A stretch of 64,000 nt of DNA from Nitrospira sp. Its GTDB lineage: Bacteria; Nitrospirota; Nitrospiria; Nitrospirales; Nitrospiraceae. Position 1 is the stretch's first letter; each line of letters opens with the position of its first letter. This document shows positions 1 through 8,158 of the stretch, piece after piece. The position numbers were made by a program, and so were the translations under genes. The stretch covers positions 1,798,001 through 1,862,000 of the forward strand of contig JBAOHZ010000009.1 in assembly GCA_037045225.1 (NCBI GenBank), in the 5' to 3' direction. Below the pieces are notes generated by a model. The model saw nothing but the letters and a program-made list of their open reading frames with translations. It ran no database searches and had not been told where the DNA came from.

Positions 1-648
1 AAGATCGTCGTCGATCAACGCTATCTTGTGCGGATCCCCAAGCGATTGCGTCCCGAGGAAGCGGCGCCGCTCTTGTGTGCCGGCATCACCACCTATTCCC
101 CGTTACGACACTGGAAGGTGGGGAAGAAACATCGGCTCGCGGTGGTCGGGCTGGGTGGCCTCGGACACATGGCCGTCAAGATCGGCACGGCCCTCGGCGC
201 CCACGTGACCGTACTGAGCCATTCCGACAAGAAACAGGCCGATGCAAAGCGGCTGGGCGCACAGGCCTATTACTCCACCGCGAAACCGGAGACCCTGACC
301 CAACTCACCAAACAGTTCGACTTCATCCTGGACACCGTCTCAGCACCCCATGATCTGAATGCCTATCTGGAATTGCTGAAAACCGATGGCACCATGATTC
401 TGGTCGGCGCGCCTGATAAGCCTGCGCAGCTCGGCGCCTTTCCGTTGATCATGCGCCGGCGACGACTGGTCGGATCGTTGATCGGCGGGATCAAGGAGAC
501 ACAGGAGATGCTCGACTTCTGCGGCAAACACAAATTCGGTGCCGAGGTGGAAGTCATTCCCATCCAACAGGTGAACGCCGCCTACGACCGTCTTGCCCGC
601 GGCGACGTGCGCTACCGGTTCGTCATCGATATGAGCTCTCTGAAGTAA
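1..648 (+). CDS. Zinc-type NAD(P)-dependent alcohol dehydrogenase, C-terminal part
   Basis: The reading frame is open from base 1, so the N-terminus with the catalytic zinc ligands lies outside the window. The visible 215 residues match the cinnamyl-alcohol-dehydrogenase branch of the medium-chain dehydrogenases: a conserved LLCAGITTYSPL segment, then the Rossmann nucleotide-binding motif GLGGLGHMAVK, and a C-terminal part ending in RYRFVIDM. Family members reduce aldehydes to alcohols with NADPH in the cytoplasm; the substrate here cannot be told. The GTG at position 28 is internal, because the homologous sequence continues upstream of it. Confidence 0.85.
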   Translation, partial: KIVVDQRYLVRIPKRLRPEEAAPLLCAGITTYSPLRHWKVGKKHRLAVVGLGGLGHMAVKIGTALGAHVTVLSHSDKKQADAKRLGAQAYYSTAKPETLTQLTKQFDFILDTVSAPHDLNAYLELLKTDGTMILVGAPDKPAQLGAFPLIMRRRRLVGSLIGGIKETQEMLDFCGKHKFGAEVEVIPIQQVNAAYDRLARGDVRYRFVIDMSSLK

Positions 649-734
649 CGCCTCGGGTGCGGCCGAACCTGTGTTCACAGAATGTAGAACCTGAGAGCGG
701 CGCACGAACGTGGAAGAGTCGAACGAATCGGCAG

Positions 735-760
735 GCCGGGCGGCCACAAGGCCGCCCGGC
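735..760. terminator. Bidirectional terminator-like hairpin between convergent genes
   Basis: An 11-bp perfect inverted repeat (GCCGGGCGGCC and its complement) encloses an ACAA loop. It lies between the ends of the alcohol dehydrogenase (plus) and nirK (minus), where a shared terminator is expected. There is no clear U-tract on either side. Confidence 0.6.
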
Positions 761-770
761 GACAACGCAC

Positions 771-1736
771 TTACTTGGCTGGCGCGACAAACGGCATGAG
801 GGGAAGCGGTTTCGCGTCCTTGTCCACCTTCAACAGGGCAATGGCACCACGAAGGGCGTCGGTCAAGGAGTGGGTGACAATCGGGTAGACCCCGTCATTG
901 TTGTCCAGCACCATATCGAGGATCGCCGCGCCCGCCGGCGGAATCAGCTGTGTCTGCACACCGCGCGTATGATTCGCGGGATTGCCGCTCTCCCACACAT
1001 CATCCCAAATTTCAGCGATCGGATGGACCGCCGACACGTTATTCGGCCCGGCATTCACAAAATAGAACCGAACGCGCTCACCCGGCTTGGCCTCCAGAAA
1101 CGCACCTCCGGCTTTGCTGTGCACAGGATCGTAGCGGAAGACGGAACCGTTGAACACGACGTACTGATACTTCCGATCGAACATCGCATCCACATCGTCA
1201 GGATCCTTGAAGAGTTCGCTCTGCACCAACACATACTCGCGATCCGCTTTCGGCAGCGCCTTGGGATCCTTGGGATCGACGATGATGGCGCCCATCATGC
1301 CGCGCGCAATATGCTGAATCATGGGAGAGGCACCGCAGTGATAGGCGAAGATGCCGGGCCATTTGGCTTTGAAACGATATTGCAGCGACTCGCCTGGACG
1401 CACTTCCTTGTAATGCTCAAGAAAGTTGGTTTCCGCTGCGTGAAAATCCATCGAATGGGGACGACCGTTCGTGTCGGGATTCGTCAATGAAAAGACGACC
1501 TCGTCGCCTTCCTGCACACGAATCACCGGTCCCGGAAACTGACCATTAAAGGTCCAGGCGTCATAGGTATGGCCCTCGCCGTCTATCACAAGTTTGGTTT
1601 CCACGGCCGTCATGGACACTTCGACGACTTTCGCGAAAGCGGATTCGATCGGCTGCATGGCCACGCCGTACACTGAGGCCAGCCCCAAGACCGTGCGGAT
1701 CACAGATTGGCGAAAGCGGGTAGGACGTACTGTCAT
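771..1736 (-). CDS. nirK: Copper-containing nitrite reductase, two-cupredoxin type
   Basis: This would reduce nitrite to nitric oxide in the periplasm. All copper ligands of the NirK family can be matched: PHSMDFH supplies one type 1 His, the catalytic Asp and one type 2 His; YHCGASPMIQHIARGM supplies a type 2 His, the type 1 Cys, a type 1 His and the type 1 Met; SAVHP supplies the catalytic His; and PIVTHSL supplies the last type 2 His. An N-terminal hydrophobic segment ending in AFA-KV looks like a signal peptide. The start at 1736 follows AGGAGGA at good spacing; a longer frame to 1808 lacks such a site. Nitrite oxidisers of the genus Nitrospira commonly carry nirK, which fits. Confidence 0.85.
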   Translation of the reverse strand: MTVRPTRFRQSVIRTVLGLASVYGVAMQPIESAFAKVVEVSMTAVETKLVIDGEGHTYDAWTFNGQFPGPVIRVQEGDEVVFSLTNPDTNGRPHSMDFHAAETNFLEHYKEVRPGESLQYRFKAKWPGIFAYHCGASPMIQHIARGMMGAIIVDPKDPKALPKADREYVLVQSELFKDPDDVDAMFDRKYQYVVFNGSVFRYDPVHSKAGGAFLEAKPGERVRFYFVNAGPNNVSAVHPIAEIWDDVWESGNPANHTRGVQTQLIPPAGAAILDMVLDNNDGVYPIVTHSLTDALRGAIALLKVDKDAKPLPLMPFVAPAK

Positions 1737-1753
1737 AATGCTGCGGCTCCTCC

Positions 1754-1783
1754 TGTTGAAAGTTAATAGGTATTGGTTCAACA
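1754..1783. promoter_or_regulatory. Inverted repeat in the nirK leader, possible operator
   Basis: TGTTGAA (1754-1760) is repeated in reverse complement as TTCAACA (1777-1783) with a 16-base AT-rich spacer, directly upstream of the nirK ribosome-binding site. A separate GTGATCAC palindrome lies at 1801-1808. Either could bind a regulator; neither matches a full FNR or NsrR consensus, so no factor is named. Confidence 0.35.
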
Positions 1784-1892
1784 ACAGCAGGCAGGATACC
1801 GTGATCACAAACGAAACAACACGAATTTTGTCATTTTTTCAGACCCGTGATCAGGGCCGAATGGTTCACCTACGTATACATCTGTAAGTCAG

Positions 1893-3257
1893 CTATCGCT
1901 TCGCAGCCAGTTCCACAAAGTAATGCGCAAACGCCTTCATGCCGCCTGAGGCCTGGCCCCAATCGAAATACTCATTCGGCGCATGGTAGCCGTGCTCGGG
2001 CAGGCTCAGGCCCAGAAACAGTATCGGGACCTTCCAGGCCTTCTGCATCGTCACCACGGCACCGATCGAGCCACCTTCACGGATAAACGCCGGCTCTTTG
2101 CCGAATCCCGCCTTCACGGCTCGCTTCACCGCTTCCACATACGGCCCGTCGAACACACCGCGAAACGGCTGCAACATCCCTTCGCGTTCGACCTTCACAT
2201 CCGGATTCAACTTGGCGACATATTTCTTGAGCAACGCAAAGGCCTTCTCCGGAGTCTGATTCGGCACGAGCCGCATACTGACCTTTAGCTCCCCATGGCC
2301 CGGCACCACCGTTTTCACCCCCGGCCCATGGTAACCGCCGACGAGTCCATGCACCTCAAACGTCGGCGCAGCCCAAATACGGCGCATGACCTCTGCCGGA
2401 TCCTGGGTGCGAAGCGTCTTGAACCCATAGGCCTGCTTGAACTTACTCACTTGAAATCCAGACTGCAGGAAACTCTTGATCTCTGCCTTGGTCGGCTCGA
2501 CCACATCATCGTAGAAGCCCGGAATCTTCACCTTACCGGTCTTGGCATCCACACAGGAGTGGACGATGTCCATCAACTCGGCCAGTGGATTACGCGCCGC
2601 ACCGCCCGTCACCCCCGAATGGGCATCCTTGGAGCCGGTACGCAGGACGAGGCGCGCGCCGAGCAAACCACGCAATCCATAGGGCATCGCAGGCTGATTC
2701 TTCGACAGCCAGATCGTATCGGAAATCACCACCGAGTCCGGCCGTGGAATTGCCGCGCGATTCTTGATGGCCGCCCCAAAACTGGGGCTGCCGTTTTCTT
2801 CTTCCAGCTCCCATAGAAACCGCACATTGATCGGCACGCCCTGTTCAATCGCATAACGCGCGCCGAACAGGGCGGCCAACGCCGGCCCCTTGTCGTCCGT
2901 TGCCCCCCGCCCGCGGTAGATCCCATTGTCGTTTTGAAACGCGAACGGCGCCTGCTTCCATTCCGGCTCTTGCGCCGGCTGAACATCCATGTGGTTGTAC
3001 ACCGTCACGGTCGGGTAACTCGGATCGACTGTCCATCCGCCTGACACCACCGGGTAACCAGGGGTCTCAACGATGTGTGCCTCCGCCCCGGCAGCCCGCA
3101 GATATTGCGCCGCCAATTCCGCCATTCGGTGCATATCCGGCGCATGCTGAGGATCCATGCTGATGGAGGGAATTTCGACGGCCTGCCCGAGCATGTCTTC
3201 ATAGCGTGGGCGAGCGTCCTTGATGTAGATGTCTAATTGTCGCTGCAAATCGCTCAT
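1893..3257 (-). CDS. M20 family dinuclear zinc dipeptidase/deacylase
   Basis: A 454-residue metallopeptidase of the M20 (carboxypeptidase/ArgE/carnosinase) family, probably a cytoplasmic dipeptidase; no signal peptide is seen. Metal and catalytic residues are in the expected order: YNHMDVQP (His ligand and catalytic Asp), GATDDKGP (bridging Asp), LEEENGSPS (catalytic Glu and ligand), VVISD, and LPEHGYHAPNE near the end. The lid domain sits between about residues 190 and 330. The start at 3257 follows AGGGAGG; the in-frame extension upstream is low-complexity and not protein-like. Its end is 156 bases from the nirK start on the same strand, but the gap holds nirK's own leader, so joint transcription is uncertain. 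Confidence 0.85.
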   Translation of the reverse strand: MSDLQRQLDIYIKDARPRYEDMLGQAVEIPSISMDPQHAPDMHRMAELAAQYLRAAGAEAHIVETPGYPVVSGGWTVDPSYPTVTVYNHMDVQPAQEPEWKQAPFAFQNDNGIYRGRGATDDKGPALAALFGARYAIEQGVPINVRFLWELEEENGSPSFGAAIKNRAAIPRPDSVVISDTIWLSKNQPAMPYGLRGLLGARLVLRTGSKDAHSGVTGGAARNPLAELMDIVHSCVDAKTGKVKIPGFYDDVVEPTKAEIKSFLQSGFQVSKFKQAYGFKTLRTQDPAEVMRRIWAAPTFEVHGLVGGYHGPGVKTVVPGHGELKVSMRLVPNQTPEKAFALLKKYVAKLNPDVKVEREGMLQPFRGVFDGPYVEAVKRAVKAGFGKEPAFIREGGSIGAVVTMQKAWKVPILFLGLSLPEHGYHAPNEYFDWGQASGGMKAFAHYFVELAAKR

Positions 3258-3312
3258 CGCTGTGCCTCCCTGTGATCGCCGGCGATTATATCGACTCGCA
3301 GAAGGAAAACCT

Positions 3313-3834
3313 ATGAGGGCGAGGATCGAAACAAAGAATGGTAGAATACGCTCGATGATCCACGATGTTCTCCAGATCCGAACCAGCCTCCTCGTGACAC
3401 TGGTCTGCTGCATGATGATCGTCCTGGTTGCAGACAGCCGCCGAGTCGACGCACAGGAAGTCGTGACCGTACAAGATATTCTCACCGATCCAGCCCTGTT
3501 CCACTTGCGGCAAATCACGCTACGAGGAACTGTGCGCAACGTACAGTCGCTCGATCCCTATGAAATCCCGGCCGGCTCCACCTGCTACGGCGGCTACCTC
3601 TTCACCCTGGAAGACGACACGGCCTCGCTACCGGTCGCCGTGCCGGGGCTGTGCGGGGTCCCCATGGTGAAAGATCCCGAGGTTGAGGATGGGGCGCGCG
3701 TAACGGTGGACGCCACGGTGCAGGCTCCCAGCCATGGTGGGTATGCGCTGAGTTTTCGCGGTGGGAAAATCGCCATGGATCAAGAGGGCATCGTCCAGGC
3801 GATTGCCAATCGCATTACGCCGTTAGTCGAGTAA
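3313..3834 (+). CDS. Exported OB-fold-like protein of unknown function
   Basis: The N-terminus has a basic stretch, a hydrophobic core (LLVTLVCCMMIVLV) and a signal-peptidase-like site before AQEV, so it is probably exported. The mature part (about 125 residues) has the alternating strands of a small OB-fold, starting VTVQDILTDPALFHLRQITLRGTV and containing two Cys that could pair. The start at 3313 has AGAAGGA six bases upstream; ATG at 3355 would give a more typical signal peptide but has a weaker site. It ends 3 bases before the dehydrogenase gene. No specific function can be assigned. Confidence 0.6.
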   Translation: MRARIETKNGRIRSMIHDVLQIRTSLLVTLVCCMMIVLVADSRRVDAQEVVTVQDILTDPALFHLRQITLRGTVRNVQSLDPYEIPAGSTCYGGYLFTLEDDTASLPVAVPGLCGVPMVKDPEVEDGARVTVDATVQAPSHGGYALSFRGGKIAMDQEGIVQAIANRITPLVE

Positions 3835-3837
3835 CCG

Positions 3838-4785
3838 ATGGTCTATCCTCAGGAACAGCCCCCACGCCTTGCCGCCCCCGCCCACACACGAGTGGGATGG
3901 ATCGGCACCGGCGTGATGGGCGCACCCATGTGCCACCATCTGCAATCGGCCAAGTATCGCCTCACCCTCTACACCCGGAACCGCAGCAAAGCGTTACCGA
4001 TTCTCGCCAAGGGCGCAACGTGGACAGATTCACCTCGCGCCGTGGCGGAGCAGACAGACGTGGTCATTACCATGGTGGGACTCCCCCGGGATGTGCGAGA
4101 AGTGTACTTCGGTGAGCAGGGGGTGCTCGCAGGCGTAAGGCCCGGGATGGTGCTCATCGATATGACCACCACGGAACCGTCTCTCGCGCAGGAGATCGCC
4201 CTGGCGGCTCAGTCACGCGGGACCTTCGCCGTGGACGCACCGGTCTCCGGAGGCGATGTCGGCGCGCGGAATGCGACGCTGTCCATCATGGTCGGAGGGG
4301 TCACCAAGGCTGTTCAGGCCGTCATGCCGCTACTGGAATGCCTCGGCAAGAAAATCGTGCACCAGGGCGAGGCGGGGACGGGACAACACACGAAGCTCTG
4401 CAATCAAATCGTGATCGCCGGCACCATGATCGGCGTCTGCGAGAGCCTGCTCTATGGGTACAGAGCCGGATTACAGCTGGATCGCATGTTGGAATCGATC
4501 CGCGGTGGTGCGGCCGCCTGTTGGACGCTGGAGAATCTGGCGCCACGTATTCTAGCCCGTAATTTCGACCCGGGGTTCTTCGTCGAACATTTCATCAAAG
4601 ACATGGGCATTGCGCTGGAAGAGGCGCGACGGCGACAGCTCACCCTGCCGGGTCTGACCCTCGCACATCAGCTCTATGAACAGGTGCAAGCGCTCGGCCA
4701 TGGCCGAGCAGGTACGCATGCGCTAATGTTGGCTTTGGAAGCACTTTCGCCTATCAATCCAGCCAAGCCTTCGGCTGCCACGTAA
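3838..4785 (+). CDS. NAD-dependent beta-hydroxyacid dehydrogenase (3-hydroxyisobutyrate dehydrogenase family)
   Basis: This cytoplasmic oxidoreductase of 315 residues has the family's N-terminal dinucleotide-binding motif GWIGTGVMGAPM, a TTTEP segment, the substrate-binding DAPVSGGDVGARNATL signature, and the catalytic Lys region GTGQHTKLCNQI. The order and length fit the GlxR/MmsB/GLYR group, which oxidises or reduces small beta-hydroxyacids such as tartronate semialdehyde, 3-hydroxyisobutyrate or succinate semialdehyde. The exact substrate cannot be read from sequence. It lies tightly between the OB-fold protein and a lipoprotein on the same strand. Confidence 0.85.
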   Translation: MVYPQEQPPRLAAPAHTRVGWIGTGVMGAPMCHHLQSAKYRLTLYTRNRSKALPILAKGATWTDSPRAVAEQTDVVITMVGLPRDVREVYFGEQGVLAGVRPGMVLIDMTTTEPSLAQEIALAAQSRGTFAVDAPVSGGDVGARNATLSIMVGGVTKAVQAVMPLLECLGKKIVHQGEAGTGQHTKLCNQIVIAGTMIGVCESLLYGYRAGLQLDRMLESIRGGAAACWTLENLAPRILARNFDPGFFVEHFIKDMGIALEEARRRQLTLPGLTLAHQLYEQVQALGHGRAGTHALMLALEALSPINPAKPSAAT

Positions 4786-4797
4786 CACAGGAGTTGT

Positions 4798-5529
4798 ATG
4801 AGATCCGTCTCTCTGCGCATCCTTCTCTTCCTGCTGTTGTCGATCGCAATCTCCGCGTGCACCAGCGCCCGCGGCCTGAACCGGCAACTCCTGCAGGAAT
4901 CGTTTCACGACCATCCCGAGGTGGTCACGGATCGCGATGTCGCATCCGCCATGGCCTTGCAGGCGCAGTTACCTTCGCCCTATCGCCTGGCCGTGTTTTT
5001 CAAACACGAAGATTTTCCAAGCCGGCCGGTACTGCAACGGGTAGATTGGGTGAGCGCCGACGCCGACCGCGTGCAGCGGGCGCTCGCGCCCGTACAGGAA
5101 GAGGGCATTCTTCAGCAGAGTTTCCTGCTAGCGAACTCCACGGTCCAAGGAACCACATTCCGTGACATTCGCCTGGCCGCCGCCCGGTACAACGCCGACG
5201 CGCTTCTCGTCATCGATGGGGCCTCCGCCGTGGAACGGTACAACAACGGGCATGCCGCCTGGTACGCCACCGGCCTCGGCGCCTACTTCGCCCACGGCAC
5301 CGAAAGCCACGCGCTGTTCATGATGGAAGGGACCTTATGGGATGTCCGCACGGGCTATCTGTACGGCACCCAAACGGCGGAAGGGGAAACGACTCTCATC
5401 GGCTCGGCGCCATCACTTGAGGACAAGACCGCGGTGGCCGAAGCCAAAGACGTGGCACTCGAACGGTTCGGCAAAGAACTCGCCGAAATGCTCCGGCTCT
5501 TGAGGGAAAAGCAGAAGCCCGCATCCTGA
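4798..5529 (+). CDS. Putative lipoprotein
   Basis: A 243-residue protein with a lipoprotein signal peptide: a hydrophobic core followed by the lipobox ISAC, with the modified Cys near residue 21. The rest is a soluble alpha/beta-like domain of unknown family, with the conserved-looking stretch DALLVIDGASAVERYNNGH. It follows the dehydrogenase by 12 bases, so the two may be cotranscribed. Function unknown. Confidence 0.7.
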   Translation: MRSVSLRILLFLLLSIAISACTSARGLNRQLLQESFHDHPEVVTDRDVASAMALQAQLPSPYRLAVFFKHEDFPSRPVLQRVDWVSADADRVQRALAPVQEEGILQQSFLLANSTVQGTTFRDIRLAAARYNADALLVIDGASAVERYNNGHAAWYATGLGAYFAHGTESHALFMMEGTLWDVRTGYLYGTQTAEGETTLIGSAPSLEDKTAVAEAKDVALERFGKELAEMLRLLREKQKPAS

Positions 5530-5607
5530 GCGTCACCGTCCCGACCTTCTCTCCGTGAACCTCTAATCTTCTCTATGCCATGTCACGGGTGGCTTCGCAC
5601 CATCCGC

Positions 5608-7221
5608 TTAGAACCGCAGGGTGACATCGGTTCCTACCATGAACATACCCTTCTCTGTTCCAAGTCCGAATGTCGGTCTGGTGTAATTATGATAATAACC
5701 GGCTTCCGGGCGAATCATGACGACATCGTTGAGCTGATGCGCAAGTCCGATCGTATGTGAGGAGTAGTGTCCGGCAAACCCGGACCGCATGCCACGCTCA
5801 TCCCGCCACCATTCATTCCGTACCGTGATGAAATCACGGGGAGCCACCTGAATCATTGTATAGTTAAGAATACCGTAGGTCAGCGACGTGCCCGGAAGCA
5901 ATGCCCCTCGCCCTCCCCCTCCGCCGAATGATTGCAATGGGCCGATACTTGGTGTGCCTCCAAGCACGGCATCGCGCTGCCACATGAAAATTCCGGCGAG
6001 TTTGCTATGAACAGTCTGGCTGAAGCGGTGTTGCCAGGTGCCTACCACATAGTTAAAGTTGTCGTGGCCTGCCGGCTGTCCATTCTCCTCAAAGTGTTGG
6101 AACTTGGCGGTGTTGATGTTGTTGAGCACAATATAGGCACTGTCATTGTTATCTTCCGAAACCCACCGCACGCCGACCATTCCCGTGGGCACTGCGCCCT
6201 TATACCAGGGAGCCATATCCGTTCCCGAGTGAATGGCGCCCTGGATCGTCCACTGTTTGTTGAGCGCCAGCGTGAGCAGTGTCCCTGTCTGCGTATAGGT
6301 GTCGAAGGTAAACTGCAGCGAGTGAGTCGCGAGATAATTGTCCGGCGCAAACTGCACTTCGATGTCGGGCGTTGCTACCCATCGTCCGACTCGAATGATC
6401 AATCCATCGGCTATCCCCGGTATATAGGTATCCATATACATTTCCGTGGGATCGAATCCATAAAGCTGATTGCGCTTGAGAAGCTGCTGGCTGAAGATGC
6501 CTCCGGCGGTCATGTACCGATAGTCGCTCCCGTACAACCCAGTCAAACGGAACCCCACGTCGACGTGATCGGTCTGTACCGTGTCTGCTTCCCGTTCCAA
6601 CCGAAACACAGCCTGATTCAGGATGACCGAATTCGGAACAATCCAGTAGGAGCTCGGCATATTAGAGTTTGTCGCCGTGCTCCAATTGTAGGAACCATTG
6701 ATCCAGCCGTATGCCTTAATTCTGTTGGCCCTCATGAGGTCGCCCAACGACGTGTCGCTCATGGCTTTCATCAATGGATACTCTTTGCTGTTCACAGGCA
6801 CACCAATCAATGGAGACCCTTGATACTCCGAACCGGGAAACGGAGGCGAATCCCATGGAGCAGGCAAGGCACGCCGAGCCGGAGCCGGCTCGGCCTCTCC
6901 GGTTTGGGACGGCGGATTGAATTCGTTCTGGTAGGCAGTCAGCAGGCGTCGGAGAAACCACGGTCGATCTTGAGCGGAAGCTCCAAGTACGAGAGTTTCG
7001 CGTCTGCCCGGTGACGTGGAATCCTCGCCACCATTCGCCGACGACAAACTCGACTCCTGAACGGTGTTCGAGTGGGGGGCGTGAGATTCGTGAGTCGATT
7101 GAGCCTCAATAGGGTTGTACCCGGTGCCCCTCGGTTGTTGCGCCAATCCAATGACCGACAATCCCCATACGAAGACACCGATCAATCCTGCCGAAGCCCA
7201 TATGCACTTCCGCATCACCAT
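5608..7221 (-). CDS. Outer-membrane beta-barrel protein (OmpL/BBP2-like porin)
   Basis: The 537-residue protein has a signal peptide ending near GLAQQ, a low-complexity linker to about residue 150, then a long beta-barrel with alternating aromatic strands (AYGWINGSYNW, YGSDYRYMTAGG, YNYVVGTWQHRFS-like repeats). It ends in a terminal Phe (TLRF), as expected for BamA-dependent outer-membrane insertion. The pattern fits the beta-barrel porin-2 family; substrate unknown. ATG at 7221 follows AAGGGA. It lies downstream of the kdpD-kdpE pair on the same strand, with a gap of about 217 bases, so it could be under KdpE control or independent. Confidence 0.75.
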   Translation of the reverse strand: MVMRKCIWASAGLIGVFVWGLSVIGLAQQPRGTGYNPIEAQSTHESHAPHSNTVQESSLSSANGGEDSTSPGRRETLVLGASAQDRPWFLRRLLTAYQNEFNPPSQTGEAEPAPARRALPAPWDSPPFPGSEYQGSPLIGVPVNSKEYPLMKAMSDTSLGDLMRANRIKAYGWINGSYNWSTATNSNMPSSYWIVPNSVILNQAVFRLEREADTVQTDHVDVGFRLTGLYGSDYRYMTAGGIFSQQLLKRNQLYGFDPTEMYMDTYIPGIADGLIIRVGRWVATPDIEVQFAPDNYLATHSLQFTFDTYTQTGTLLTLALNKQWTIQGAIHSGTDMAPWYKGAVPTGMVGVRWVSEDNNDSAYIVLNNINTAKFQHFEENGQPAGHDNFNYVVGTWQHRFSQTVHSKLAGIFMWQRDAVLGGTPSIGPLQSFGGGGGRGALLPGTSLTYGILNYTMIQVAPRDFITVRNEWWRDERGMRSGFAGHYSSHTIGLAHQLNDVVMIRPEAGYYHNYTRPTFGLGTEKGMFMVGTDVTLRF

Positions 7222-7438
7222 TCTTTTTCCCTTTTGTTGTCGCTGTCGGCCCTTCTTCAGTTTCGTCACGCTGTATACACCCTGAACAAGCTCCAGATGA
7301 ACCATGGCACAGAGGCCGACACCATTGCACGTCACCCGTCTCGGGCTCGACGAGAAGCTACTCTATGTTATTTCGTGTCAAAACAGAATTAAAACTGAGG
7401 ACGGAGGTGTAAAGAATCTGTAAAAGTCGGTGGAGCAC

Positions 7439-8134
7439 TCATTCCGACCGGAGACGATAGCCACCCCCCAGTTCCGTCACGAGATGACGAGGCTGAGCGG
7501 GATCGGCCTCGACCTTATTCCTCAATTGACGCATATACACACGCAAATAGTGCCCCTCCTCTATATGGAGAGGCCCCCACACTTCTTTGAGCAACTGGCG
7601 ATGCGTCACCACCTTCCCGGCATACCGCACGAGCGTCGTCAGCAACTTGTATTCAATCGGCGTGAAGTGGATCTCCGTCCCTGACACCAACACTTGCCTT
7701 CGCCCTAGATCGACGGTCACGTCGCCGAACGTATAGACCGGCTCGACCGCATCACCGATCGGACGATTGGCATGCCGCAACGCCACGCGCATGCGGGCCA
7801 GCAATTCATCCACGCCAAACGGTTTCGTGACGTAATCATCGGCGCCAAGATCGAAGGCCTGCACCTTGACCTGTTCTTGGTCTCGTGCGGAGAGGACGAT
7901 GATCGGCATGTTCGACCAGGCACGAATGTGCTCGATCACCGCGGTACCGTTCATATCGGGAAAGCCGAGATCGAGCAGGATGATGTCCGGATTGCGAGCG
8001 GAGGCTTGCGCCAGTCACTCCGCACCGTTGGCAGCTTCGTACACTCGATAACCATAAGGCGGGAGTGTGGTGCGAAGAAATCGCCAAATTTCCGGCGCAT
8101 CTTCAATGAGCAGCACCGTCATATCGGGGATCAT
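7439..8134 (-). pseudogene. kdpE: KdpE-type response regulator interrupted by an in-frame TGA
   Basis: Read from ATG 8134 the frame encodes a full OmpR/KdpE-type regulator of 231 residues. It has a receiver with the acidic pair in LLIEDAPEI, the phospho-acceptor Asp in ILLDLGFPDMNG, the KPF signature, then a winged-helix DNA-binding domain ending GGGYRLRSE. Codon 40 is TGA (8015-8017), between ANGAE and LAQAS, where homologues have a small or polar residue. Another change is IWRFL where IRRFL is usual. Translation restarting at ATG 7954 would lack the phospho-acceptor. This is a pseudogene, a readthrough gene or a base error. The gene starts 24 bases after kdpD ends. Confidence 0.75.
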
Positions 8135-8158
8135 CGTGGATAGCCTCTGTGGCAGGTC

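Noticed and set aside
657..1490. 277-codon plus-strand open frame opposite nirK
   Set aside because: It is the antisense shadow of nirK, with no family features and no ribosome-binding site.
8015..8017. TGA in kdpE as a selenocysteine codon
   Set aside because: The receiver position needs no Cys/Sec, the context lacks an obvious SECIS-like hairpin, and no selenoprotein genes were seen; a mutation or base error is simpler.
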